9,856 bases of DNA from Nanosynbacter sp. (GTDB taxonomy: Bacteria; Patescibacteriota; Saccharimonadia; Saccharimonadales; Saccharimonadaceae). The translations under genes were made by a program, and so were the position numbers. Under the pieces are notes generated by a model. It did no database searches. It had not been told where the DNA came from and saw nothing but the letters and a program-made list of their open reading frames with translations. The stretch covers positions 1-9,856 of the forward strand of contig JARKOR010000065.1 of NCBI GenBank assembly GCA_029975625.1, given 5' to 3'. This document shows positions 1 to 6,008 of the stretch, piece after piece (position 1 is the stretch's first letter; each line of letters opens with the position of its first letter).

Positions 1-57
1 AACGGCTATCGAATTTATAATCTCTAAGTTAGGCAAGAGATAGTTACTCACAAAAAT

Positions 58-83
58 AAATGAGACCCATATGGGTCTCATTT
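58..83 (-). terminator. Intrinsic terminator, probably the original tRNA-Gln terminator
   Basis: A perfect 26-bp palindrome whose arms are AAATGAGACCCAT and ATGGGTCTCATTT. Read on the minus strand the stem is followed by a T-rich run (TTTATTTTTG, ending near 48), as expected of an intrinsic terminator; on the plus strand the following bases are not T-rich. Its right half lies inside the 33-bp repeat 73-105. If the repeat-bounded islet is removed, this terminator sits directly after the CCA end of tRNA-Gln, so I infer that it terminated that tRNA before the insertion. No gene in the window now reads into it from close by. Confidence 0.65.
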
Positions 84-105
84 CAAACTGTCGCATCTGG
101 CTGGG
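73..105. repeat. Left copy of the 33-bp att-like direct repeat
   Basis: It matches 1156-1188 in the same orientation at 31 of 33 positions: GGGTCTCATTTCA, two differing bases (aa here, tg in the right copy), then CTGTCGCATCTGGCTGGG. The last bases are the reverse complement of the tRNA-Gln 3' end including CCA (CCCAGCCA on minus). Similarity stops sharply at 106. I read it as attL of a tRNA-directed integration; a decayed duplication is the alternative. Confidence 0.7.
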
Positions 106-124
106 AATAATGGATGTATTCCAG
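101..124. repeat. Imperfect hairpin beside the left repeat
   Basis: CTGGGAATA (101-109) pairs with TATTCCAG (117-124) with one bulged G and a 7-base loop. It begins inside the att-like repeat and extends into the islet. It could be a recombinase arm or a transcript structure; nothing more can be said. Confidence 0.3.
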
Positions 125-187
125 AAGGATAATACTATAAATTATTCAAAACTTCTTTTGCATATAGTTCAGTTTTGACGCTATATA

Positions 188-196
188 TGCTATTAT
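188..196 (+). promoter_or_regulatory. Extended -10 promoter upstream of cadD
   Basis: TGC followed by TATTAT (191-196) is an extended -10 element; the hexamer 17 bases upstream (TTCAGT, 168-173) is a weak -35. Transcription would start near 203 and leave a leader of about 65 nt before the GTG at 268. TTGACG at 175-180 looks like a -35 but has no -10 at the right distance. Confidence 0.45.
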
Positions 197-255
197 CGGT
201 ACATGATTATATACATACTTATGGGTCAACCTAACTACTGTTCTTTGTCGGACAG

Positions 256-262
256 GGAGAGG
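256..262 (+). promoter_or_regulatory. Ribosome binding site of cadD
   Basis: GGAGAGG lies five bases before GTG at 268 and supports that start codon. It contrasts with most other genes here, which have almost no leader. Confidence 0.55.
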
Positions 263-267
263 CTAGC

Positions 268-867
268 GTGCTAGGCGCATTCATCCTCCAAGCCATCGGG
301 TTGTTCATCGCTACAAATATCGATGATATCATCGTGCTGTCGCTATTCTTTGCTCGTGGCGCGGGCCGCTCCGGCACAGCCGCCAAAATCATTGCCGGGC
401 AATATCTCGGTTTTGGCGCAATTCTGGCCGCAGCGATTATCCTGGCACTAGGAGCCCGCGGCTTTCTGCCAGAGAGCTTCATTCCTTACTTTGGCCTCAT
501 TCCACTGGCCCTTGGGCTCCGAGCCGCCTGGCAGAGCTGGCGTGGCCAAGATGACGACGATGACGACGAACAGGCCACCGGCAAGCCGATCAGCGTAATG
601 ACGGTCGCTGCAGTCACTTTCGCCAACGGTGGCGATAACATCGGTGTCTACGTGCCAATCTTCATCACTGTTGGGACTATGGGCATTATCGCTTACTCAG
701 GTGTATTTCTACTACTAGTGGTTGGCCTAGTACTTGTCGCCCGTTACGTCGCCACACGTAAGTCAATAGCAGCCATACTCGAGCGCTGGGAGCACGTGCT
801 CTTCCCACTCGTTCTTATTAGCCTTGGCACCTTCATCCTCGTTGAGGGTGGTGCCTTCGGGTTGTAA
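268..867 (+). CDS. cadD: CadD-family cadmium/cation resistance transporter
   Basis: A 199-residue polytopic inner-membrane protein of the Cad family (LysE-like superfamily), whose members confer cadmium resistance, probably by export. The family signatures are visible: ATNIDDIIVL near residues 15-24 and TFANGGDNIGVYVP near 117-130, both with Asp/Asn inside membrane segments. Five or six hydrophobic segments are seen at about 5-28, 40-62, 70-90, 108-135, 140-160 and 177-195. The length fits the family (about 200). An aspartate-rich run (residues 95-100) lies in the central loop and might bind metal. The GTG start is chosen by the GGAGAGG five bases upstream. GC is well above that of the neighbours and the gene sits alone between tRNA-derived repeats, so recent transfer from a higher-GC donor, such as an actinobacterial host, is likely. 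No cadC/ArsR-type regulator is adjacent. The substrate metal is unproven. Confidence 0.85.
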   Translation: MLGAFILQAIGLFIATNIDDIIVLSLFFARGAGRSGTAAKIIAGQYLGFGAILAAAIILALGARGFLPESFIPYFGLIPLALGLRAAWQSWRGQDDDDDDEQATGKPISVMTVAAVTFANGGDNIGVYVPIFITVGTMGIIAYSGVFLLLVVGLVLVARYVATRKSIAAILERWEHVLFPLVLISLGTFILVEGGAFGL

Positions 868-893
868 AAAAGCACTTTACGGTATAGGCAAAA

Positions 894-945
894 AGAGTTT
901 TACGTTAATAGAACATACCTAGTATTTGGAATCAAGTAAAACTCT
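894..945. repeat. Nested inverted repeat downstream of cadD
   Basis: AGAGTTTTAC (894-903) and GTAAAACTCT (936-945) are perfect 10-base inverted arms around a 32-base loop that contains a smaller dyad, ATAC-cta-GTAT (915-925). It has no T-run directly after it, so it is a poor intrinsic terminator. It may stabilise the cadD mRNA 3' end or be a protein site. Confidence 0.4.
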
Positions 946-1088
946 AGATCTCATGAATTCAAGGATACTTACTGCTGTTATCTGATGACATGGTCTAGCT
1001 TAGGTATTATGATATTAATAAGCTATTTATTAGTTTTCCATAGATATATCTAAATTTTCTAAGCACCTTACTTTCATTGATCAAGGCA

Positions 1089-1128
1089 AAACTAAAATAG
1101 AATCACTTTCGTGATTCTATTTTAGTTT
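1089..1128. terminator. 18-bp perfect hairpin, probable terminator for tRNA-Gln (minus) and cadD (plus)
   Basis: The arms 1089-1106 and 1111-1128 are perfectly complementary over 18 bp with a 4-base loop (TTTC on plus, GAAA on minus, a GNRA tetraloop). On the minus strand the 3' arm ends in a U-rich TTTTAGTTTTG, a workable intrinsic terminator about 50 nt after the tRNA 3' end. On the plus strand the 3' arm is also T-rich (TTTTAGTTT), so it could act in both directions. It belongs to the islet and would replace the tRNA terminator now displaced to 58-83. Confidence 0.7.
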
Positions 1129-1155
1129 CCGATGCAAAAGCACAATTAGGGACAC

Positions 1156-1188
1156 GGGTCTCATTTCATGCTGTCGCATCTGGCTGGG
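1156..1188. repeat. Right copy of the 33-bp att-like direct repeat
   Basis: This copy overlaps the tRNA-Gln 3' end (1181-1188) and extends downstream of it on the minus strand. It keeps only one arm of the terminator palindrome seen whole at 58-83; sequence left of 1156 is unrelated. That is the arrangement expected of attR after integration at the tRNA. Confidence 0.7.
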
Positions 1189-1255
1189 GCGGAGGGATTC
1201 GAACCCCCGAATGCATGGACCAAAACCATGTGCCTTACCGCTTGGCCACGCCCCA
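1181..1255 (-). tRNA. tRNA-Gln (anticodon TTG), CCA encoded
   Basis: Read on minus the molecule folds fully. The 7-bp acceptor stem is TGGGGCG with CGCCCCA, discriminator G, followed by a genome-encoded CCA (1183-1181). The D arm is GCC/GGC with the GG pair in its loop. The anticodon stem is CATGG/CCATG with loop TTTTGGT, giving anticodon TTG for glutamine codon CAA. The variable loop has 5 bases and the T arm is GGGGG, TTCGAAT, CCCTC with one G-U pair. The body without CCA is 72 nt. A TACAAT hexamer at 1261-1266 (minus) could start transcription near the mature 5' end; stronger extended -10 promoters lie at 1393-1421. Its 3' end is shared with the repeat at 73-105. Confidence 0.95.
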
Positions 1256-1309
1256 ATACTATTGTATGTGCCTCAGGATGAAGCCGTTTTGTAGCAGTTT
1301 TGGTCCATG
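1214..1309. repeat. Inverted 13-mer: tRNA anticodon arm and its complement
   Basis: CATGGACCAAAAC (1214-1226, inside the tRNA-Gln anticodon arm) recurs as its reverse complement GTTTTGGTCCATG at 1297-1309, perfect over 13 bases. A minus-strand transcript running through both would carry, about 70 nt ahead of the mature tRNA, a segment able to pair with its own anticodon stem-loop. A chance match of this length in so short an interval is unlikely; an inverted tRNA fragment from rearrangement is the simplest reading. Confidence 0.6.
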
Positions 1310-1335
1310 ACTGTTTGATAATTTACTCGCGTATT

Positions 1336-1377
1336 CACGCTCAAACAGCATGCGCCTTACTACTTGGCCACGCCCCA
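1336..1377 (-). pseudogene. Truncated tRNA-Gln pseudogene (5' half)
   Basis: On minus, the first 16 bases (TGGGGCGTGGCCAAG plus the next matching positions of the D arm) and the flanking TAT repeat the start of the real tRNA-Gln. The D loop has lost the GG pair (AAGTAGTAA), then TAAGGC and CATG still match. The anticodon stem is CATGC/GCGTG: both members of the loop-closing pair changed together, so the stem still forms, but the loop TGTTTGA lacks U33. No T arm or 3' acceptor strand follows. I infer a tandem tRNA duplication that decayed from its 3' side. It lies between the promoters and the functional tRNA. Confidence 0.65.
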
Positions 1378-1392
1378 ATAGCTTTCGTGTCA

Positions 1393-1421
1393 ACTATACC
1401 AACACAGAGCACATTATAGCA
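1393..1421 (-). promoter_or_regulatory. Tandem extended -10 promoters for the tRNA-Gln region
   Basis: Two extended -10 elements on minus: TGC-TATAAT (1421-1413, perfect hexamer) and TGG-TATAGT (1401-1393). No good -35 is seen for either. Starts near 1406 and 1386 would produce a precursor containing the pseudo-tRNA and then tRNA-Gln. The first lies only 14 bp after the ATPase stop, and no convincing hairpin terminator separates them. Confidence 0.55.
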
Positions 1422-1434
1422 CAAAAAAGAGGAG

Positions 1435-3954
1435 CTAGGCTAGTTTCGATGAAGATATTTTCTGGCGACAGTAAAACTTATGGAATTCACAGACGATGAG
1501 CGGGATGATAAACCCGAGCACGCTAACGACGAGCATGTGCTCAGGATTGACGGAGACTAAATGGAGTGCTTCACCCAGGGGGCTTAGGAGAGCGATTAGC
1601 TGAGCAGTAATAGATATGCATATGCCAACATAGAAGCTTCGATTCATTACTCTAAGGCGCGCGAAGAGCGGATCGTTGTCGCTGCGGGCGTTAAAAGCAT
1701 TTGCCCATTGGCTGACGACGAGAGTGAGGAATACGAGGGTTTGGGCGTATGCGTGTCCAAAAGGCTTAAACGTAACGTAAACAATAAGCGCGAGAGCGGT
1801 CATGGTTAGGGCGACGAGTATCATCCGGAAAATCATAGTCTTGCTGAGGATGGGTGCATCCATTTTTTGCGGTGGCTGTTTGATGATGTGTTTTTCGGGT
1901 GGTTCAAGTCCGAGGGGAATAACCATTGAGGTGTCGGTAACGAGATTGATCCAGAGAATCTGCACAGGGGCGAGCGGAGCTTTGATGCCCAGGATGAGCG
2001 CGCCAAGAATTGTCAAAAGCTCTCCCGCGTTCGTTGAGAGTAAATAAAATAGCATACGGCGAATGTTAGCGATAATTGTGCGGCCCTCTTTCATTGCGTC
2101 GATAATAGTCTTGAAATTGTCATCAAGCAAGATAATATCGCCTGCGTCTTTGGCGATATGAGACCCTGAGCCCATAGCAATCCCGATATGTGCGTTTGTA
2201 AGCGCAGGCACGTCGTTCACGCCATCACCGGTCATGGCGGTAATATTATGCTTCTTCAAGATAGTCAATAAACGATATTTCTGCTCGGGTATAACGCGCG
2301 AGAATACCTTTGTTTTTTCAACGATGGCCTCTAGCTTGGCGTCAGAAAGCTGAGGCATGGCGCGACAGTCGAACACTTCGGAGCGGTCAGTCACCATGCC
2401 GAGCTGCTTGCCTATTTGGTAGGCGGTCTCGAAATGATCACCGGTAATCATTCGCACGGTTACCCCGGCATGTTGCGCGGTAATGATAGCGCGTTTCGCC
2501 TCTGGACGTAAAATGTCAGCAACGGCGACAAACCCTACGAAATCGAGCTTTTGGCTGGATAATGCGCTTAAATCTGTTATTGGCGAAGTTGTTTCACATG
2601 AAGCGAGGCCGATTACGCGATAACCCTTAGCGGTGAGTTCGCCAAGCGCCTCTTGCGCTTCTTTCGCCGCGGTCTCCTCAAGCTTGGAGTGCTTTATGAT
2701 CTGTTCAGGCGAGCCTTTTATGTATAAACGATAGGTTGTGCCGTAGTGCCATAGGGTGGCGGACATTGCCGTCGTTTGTTCAAATGGCAGTTCTGAGACA
2801 GGCGAACCTTTTGTAATATGTTTGGTCCGGCGGGCGTGTTCCGAGAAGGCAATATCGAGCGGATCAAAACTCTTTGTTTTGGTGTGGTTTACCGAATGAG
2901 CTAGAATGTCAAGCACGCGGTCGGTATCTTTCCGGGGCGACCAGATTTCTTGCACGGTTAGCTTATTTTTTGTCAGAGTTCCGGTTTTGTCGGTGGCAAT
3001 GGTGGTAATAACACCGATTGTTTCAATGGCGCGCATTTGCCTAACAAGGGCTTTCTTTTTCGCCATTCGGCGCATGCCAAGAACCAGAACAACCGAAATA
3101 GCAATCGGTAAACTCTCAGGCACCGCGCTCACCGTGAGTGCCATAACAAACCGAATACTTTCGAGAAGATCCATGCCCCGAAGAAGTGCTAAGCCAAACG
3201 CAACAACCGAAGCGGCCGCGACAACGACAATAATTTTCGTAATAAGGGTATTTATTTTCTTTTGAATGGGGCTCTCCGGTTCTTTATTTGTGGAGAGTGA
3301 GGCGAGATTGCCAAACTCGGTATTGTTGCCGGTAGTGACGACGACACCGGTAGTAGAGCCGCTGACAATGAATGACCCTTGAAATAGCATATTGTCCTGC
3401 TCGTATAATTCCTTTGCCCCCTCTAAGGCTTCGGGTTGCTTGCTAATCGGCAGTGATTCGCCGGTAAGCTGCGATTCGTCGACGCGAAGATTTGCGCTCA
3501 TTAAAATACGCATGTCGGCCGGTATTCGATCACCTTCGGTGAGTGATACGATATCGCCAGGCACAAGAAGTGACGAGTCTATGGTAATTGCATCACCCGA
3601 CCTTGTGACCGTGACTTTTTGTATTGTGTGTTTTGATAAGTTTCTGAGCACTCGGTCGGTGGAAAAGCGTTGAACATAAAAAATAATAGCAGAAACCGCG
3701 ATAATCGTGAGAATGATAATGGCGTCAAGTGTGTCGCCGTGCCATACGCTAATTATTGCTGCGACCACCAGTACGAGCACAAAAATATCCATGAAAGGTT
3801 CAATGATTTTCTTCCAGAGCGGGACGCTGTTGACTTTGACGCTATTGCGGCCATACGTTCGGAGCCGTTCGTTCGCTTCCCTGCCCGTGAGTCCTTCGAG
3901 CCGTGATTTTATCTGACGTAAAACTTGCTCCGGTGATAGTTCGTAAAAATGCAT
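1435..3954 (-). CDS. P2-type cation-transporting ATPase (probably Ca2+)
   Basis: An 839-residue membrane pump that uses ATP to move cations through an aspartyl-phosphate intermediate. N-terminal cation-ATPase domain (about 1-60), actuator loop with TGES (164-167), phosphorylation motif DKTGT (Asp322), nucleotide domain with KGSPE (413-417), TGD (504-506) and hinge TGDGVND (575-581), and about ten membrane helices. Relative to SERCA, the M4 motif is VPESLP with Glu280, M5 keeps Asn642 and Glu645, and M6 keeps Asn670 and Asp674 (INLVTD). The M8 acid of site I is replaced by Gln749, as in plasma-membrane Ca2+ pumps, which suggests one Ca2+ site. Na+, Mn2+ or H+ cannot be excluded. The ATG lies 8 bases after a TACAAT -10, implying an almost leaderless mRNA. 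Divergent from the ABC genes. Family certain, ion inferred. Confidence 0.9.
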   Translation of the reverse strand: MHFYELSPEQVLRQIKSRLEGLTGREANERLRTYGRNSVKVNSVPLWKKIIEPFMDIFVLVLVVAAIISVWHGDTLDAIIILTIIAVSAIIFYVQRFSTDRVLRNLSKHTIQKVTVTRSGDAITIDSSLLVPGDIVSLTEGDRIPADMRILMSANLRVDESQLTGESLPISKQPEALEGAKELYEQDNMLFQGSFIVSGSTTGVVVTTGNNTEFGNLASLSTNKEPESPIQKKINTLITKIIVVVAAASVVAFGLALLRGMDLLESIRFVMALTVSAVPESLPIAISVVLVLGMRRMAKKKALVRQMRAIETIGVITTIATDKTGTLTKNKLTVQEIWSPRKDTDRVLDILAHSVNHTKTKSFDPLDIAFSEHARRTKHITKGSPVSELPFEQTTAMSATLWHYGTTYRLYIKGSPEQIIKHSKLEETAAKEAQEALGELTAKGYRVIGLASCETTSPITDLSALSSQKLDFVGFVAVADILRPEAKRAIITAQHAGVTVRMITGDHFETAYQIGKQLGMVTDRSEVFDCRAMPQLSDAKLEAIVEKTKVFSRVIPEQKYRLLTILKKHNITAMTGDGVNDVPALTNAHIGIAMGSGSHIAKDAGDIILLDDNFKTIIDAMKEGRTIIANIRRMLFYLLSTNAGELLTILGALILGIKAPLAPVQILWINLVTDTSMVIPLGLEPPEKHIIKQPPQKMDAPILSKTMIFRMILVALTMTALALIVYVTFKPFGHAYAQTLVFLTLVVSQWANAFNARSDNDPLFARLRVMNRSFYVGICISITAQLIALLSPLGEALHLVSVNPEHMLVVSVLGFIIPLIVCEFHKFYCRQKISSSKLA

Positions 3955-3962
3955 ATGTTATT

Positions 3963-3971
3963 ATTGTAGCA
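3963..3971 (-). promoter_or_regulatory. Extended -10 promoter of the P-type ATPase
   Basis: TGC-TACAAT on minus ends 8 bases before the ATG at 3954, so transcription would begin at or within about two bases of the start codon. No Shine-Dalgarno sequence fits in such a leader. The -35 region overlaps the dyad 3979-3993. Confidence 0.55.
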
Positions 3972-3978
3972 AAATAAC

Positions 3979-3993
3979 TCATGCGCGGCATGA
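3979..3993. promoter_or_regulatory. Candidate operator between divergent promoters
   Basis: TCATGC-gcg-GCATGA is a 15-bp dyad with perfect 6-base arms. It occupies the -35 zone of the ATPase promoter and lies just upstream of the ABC transporter's extended -10, so a bound protein could affect both. No regulator gene is nearby, so the link is positional only. Confidence 0.35.
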
Positions 3994-3997
3994 CATA

Positions 3998-4006
3998 TGC
4001 TATGAT
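3998..4006 (+). promoter_or_regulatory. Extended -10 promoter of the ABC transporter operon
   Basis: TGC-TATGAT gives a predicted start near 4013. With the GTG at 4039 the leader is about 26 nt and just holds the strong ribosome binding site at 4028-4033. Confidence 0.5.
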
Positions 4007-4027
4007 AAAAGAGAATGATTATGGTCA

Positions 4028-4033
4028 AGGAGG
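4028..4033 (+). promoter_or_regulatory. Ribosome binding site that sets the ABC ATPase start
   Basis: AGGAGG (in AAGGAGG) lies five bases before GTG at 4039. The upstream in-frame ATGs at 4015 and 4021 have no such site and would place this sequence inside the coding region, so GTG 4039 is preferred. Confidence 0.65.
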
Positions 4034-4038
4034 GGTTT

Positions 4039-4788
4039 GTGACTGGAGAAAAACCTATTGTCAGCGTCGAACATTTCAAGATGGCGTTTGGTGACAAAGA
4101 AGTGATTTCGGATTTGAGTTTTGAGGTGTTCAGGGGAGAAGTATTTGGCTTTTTGGGTAGCAACGGCTCCGGAAAGACAACGACTCTCCGGGCGCTGCTG
4201 GGACTATACGAACCAACGGGCGGAAAATTACTCATCAACGGTAAGCCCTATACGGTTGATGGCGGGATAAGCCTTGGTTATCTGCCGGAAGAACGGGGAT
4301 TATATAAAAAAGAAAAAGTGCTTGACGTTATGCTCTATTTTGGAGAGCTAAAGGGCATGACTCGTCCAGCGGCGCGAGAGTTTTCGTTAAAATATCTTGA
4401 ACGAGTAAAGTTATCGGACAAAGCTCACACGAGAATCGACAAATTGTCGGGTGGTCAGCAACAAAAAGTTCAGCTTGGGGTGACAATTATGAACGAGCCC
4501 GAGCTACTTATCTTGGACGAGCCTACCAAGGGATTTGACCCAGTGAATCGTCGTCTGTTGATGAACATCGTTGAGGAGCGAAAAAAGGCCGGAGCGACAA
4601 TCGTATTTGTGACGCATCAGATGGAAGAGGTTGAACGACTTTGTAGCCGCGTTATTTTGCTCAAAGATGGCGCGGCGCGGGCATATGGCACGCTTGCCGA
4701 TATCAAAAAGCAGTTTTCCGGCGCGAGTATGGACGATATCTTCGTAAAAATATACGGCGGCGAGGAACAGGAGGCGGAAGATGAATAA
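4039..4788 (+). CDS. ABC transporter ATP-binding protein (NatA/YhaQ-like)
   Basis: A 249-residue cytoplasmic ATPase subunit that energises an ABC-2 type exporter. Walker A is GSNGSGKTT (40-48, Lys46); the Q-loop position reads YLPEERGLY (81-89), with Glu in place of Gln as in the NatA/YhaQ subfamily; the signature is LSGGQ (136-140); Walker B is LLILDEPT with Asp160 and Glu161; the switch His is 193 (VTHQ). The C-terminus is acidic (GGEEQEAEDE). The GTG start is chosen from AGGAGG five bases upstream; a longer form from ATG 4015 would add eight residues. Its stop overlaps the start of the permease gene by 8 bases, so the two are co-translated. NatAB-type systems export Na+ or small toxic compounds; the substrate here is unknown. 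Confidence 0.92.
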   Translation: MTGEKPIVSVEHFKMAFGDKEVISDLSFEVFRGEVFGFLGSNGSGKTTTLRALLGLYEPTGGKLLINGKPYTVDGGISLGYLPEERGLYKKEKVLDVMLYFGELKGMTRPAAREFSLKYLERVKLSDKAHTRIDKLSGGQQQKVQLGVTIMNEPELLILDEPTKGFDPVNRRLLMNIVEERKKAGATIVFVTHQMEEVERLCSRVILLKDGAARAYGTLADIKKQFSGASMDDIFVKIYGGEEQEAEDE

Positions 4789-6004
4789 TATGCATAATTT
4801 AGGCACGGTCATGCGTTTTGAAATTACGCGTATGCTGAAGAAACCGTCATTTTGGTTAATGGCGCTAGGGTTTCCGGTACTGATGGTAGGAATTTTTGGT
4901 ATTGTTTTTTGGTCGAATAACGCCACGATGGAGGCAGCCGAAAAACTAAAGAATGAGAAAATAACGATGGCGGTGACCGATGTTTCCGGGGTTATTAAAC
5001 CTGAGATTCTCCAGGCTATGGACGCGAAAGAGGTTGCCACGCGCGACGAAGGTATTGAGAAAGTGCAATCAGGCGCAGTTGATGCGTATATTTATTTCCC
5101 CGCCGATCTTGCTACGGAGCGAGTTGAAGTGTACGGACAAGACGCGGGACTTTTTGAAAATAGTAAGTACTCGGCAATTGCGACAACAATGCTTGATCAA
5201 TCGGTAAATGCCCAAGTGAGCGAACAACAGCGTGCGGTGCTTCGCGGACAAGTTAACGTAGCGACGACGACGTTTCGAGATGGGCAGGAGTATGACGGCA
5301 TACGAGAAATGATTGCTCCGGGACTGTTTTTGGTGTTGTTCTATTTCCTCATCGCGTTCTTTGGCAACCAGATGCTTAATAGCACGATTGAGGAAAAGGA
5401 AAATCGAACGATTGAAATGTTATTGACTACCGTTCAATCCCGCGTGCTGATAATCGGGAAGATCTTATCGTTAATCATTCTCGCGCTTATTCAAACACTC
5501 GTTATTTTAATACCCGTGCTGACAATATATTTCGTATTGTCCCCGCAGCTTCAGTTGCCAAACATTGATTTGGCGAATATTCCGCTTGACCCTCTCAAAA
5601 TTGGGCTGGGCGCTGCAATCTTCATCTTTAGTTTTCTGCTCTTCACGGGGATATTGGTGGCGTTGGGCGCGGCCATGCCGACCGCCAAGGAGGCTTCGTC
5701 GTGGTTTGGGTATGTTGTCATATTGCTCTTTGGCCCGCTGTATGGGGTGACAACGTTCATTTCTTATCCCGATTCACCATTCGTGCGGTTCTTGAGCCTC
5801 TTCCCGCTTACCTCCCCAATTCCGCTAATGTTACGCAACGCCTACGGAAACTTACCGCTTGGCGAGGCTTTGCTTGGTATTGCTATTTTGGCGGTATCGG
5901 CGGTTGTTGTGATGCTTTTGTCGGTGCGTATCTTTCGGTATGGCGCCATGCAATATGACTCAAAGATATCCCTCGCGGCATTGCGGGCAAAACGCGCCAA
6001 GTAG
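4781..6004 (+). CDS. ABC-2 type permease (NatB/YhaP-like)
   Basis: A 407-residue membrane partner of the ATPase just upstream. Architecture: one membrane helix (about 24-44), a large external domain (45-177), then a cluster of membrane helices at about 178-198, 223-252, 272-298, 307-327 and 361-383, with a possible further one near 335-350. The segment STIEEKENRTIEMLLTTV (201-218) between the second and third helices is the coupling region characteristic of the ABC2_membrane_3 family and touches the ATPase. The ATG at 4781 follows AGGAGG by six bases and overlaps the ATPase stop, typical of translational coupling. NatB relatives work with NatA in Na+ extrusion, others in drug or peptide export; there is no evidence to choose among these. 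Confidence 0.88.
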   Translation: MNNMHNLGTVMRFEITRMLKKPSFWLMALGFPVLMVGIFGIVFWSNNATMEAAEKLKNEKITMAVTDVSGVIKPEILQAMDAKEVATRDEGIEKVQSGAVDAYIYFPADLATERVEVYGQDAGLFENSKYSAIATTMLDQSVNAQVSEQQRAVLRGQVNVATTTFRDGQEYDGIREMIAPGLFLVLFYFLIAFFGNQMLNSTIEEKENRTIEMLLTTVQSRVLIIGKILSLIILALIQTLVILIPVLTIYFVLSPQLQLPNIDLANIPLDPLKIGLGAAIFIFSFLLFTGILVALGAAMPTAKEASSWFGYVVILLFGPLYGVTTFISYPDSPFVRFLSLFPLTSPIPLMLRNAYGNLPLGEALLGIAILAVSAVVVMLLSVRIFRYGAMQYDSKISLAALRAKRAK

Positions 6005-6008
6005 CCCC

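Larger units (their letters stand above)
868..1155. other. AT-rich noncoding part of the islet
   Basis: I see no convincing gene here on either strand. The stretch is strongly AT-rich (25% GC in 1021-1080) and contains two structured elements, the nested inverted repeat 894-945 and the 18-bp hairpin 1089-1128. The contrast with the GC-rich cadD suggests the islet was assembled from different sources. Confidence 0.6.
73..1188. mobile_element. Predicted tRNA-bounded genomic islet carrying cadD
   Basis: Two direct copies of a 33-bp sequence containing the 3' end of tRNA-Gln enclose a 1,083-bp unit. It holds a single transporter gene of about 57-63% GC (three sampled 60-base lines) in flanking DNA as low as 25% GC (line 1021-1080), unlike the 45-50% of the neighbouring genes. 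Joining 1-72 to 1156 onward recreates an intact tRNA-Gln with a terminator immediately behind it, as expected of an empty attB. No integrase, relaxase or replication gene lies inside, so integration would have been in trans or the recombinase was lost. What is seen: repeats, composition, restored site. The mechanism is inference. Confidence 0.55.

Noticed and set aside
130..165. ArsR/CadC-type operator upstream of cadD
   Set aside because: Only a vague AT-rich half-site (TTATTCAAAA) is seen, with no dyad.
175..180. TTGACG as the -35 of cadD
   Set aside because: The bases 16-18 downstream do not form a -10; the TGC-TATTAT element is a better promoter.
1336..1377. Second functional tRNA
   Set aside because: No T arm, no 3' acceptor strand, no U33 and a broken D loop.
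1388..1393. Perfect TTGACA on minus as a -35 for tRNA-Gln
   Set aside because: No -10 occurs at 16-18 bases; the position falls inside the pseudo-tRNA D arm.
4015..4038. Upstream ATG starts (4015, 4021) for the ABC ATPase
   Set aside because: The strong AGGAGG at 4028-4033 fits GTG 4039 and would be coding if the upstream ATGs were used; the extra residues do not look like family sequence.
4504..5040. Minus-strand 178-residue reading frame across the ABC gene junction
   Set aside because: It is antisense to two well-supported genes with conserved motifs and has no recognisable domain or start signal.
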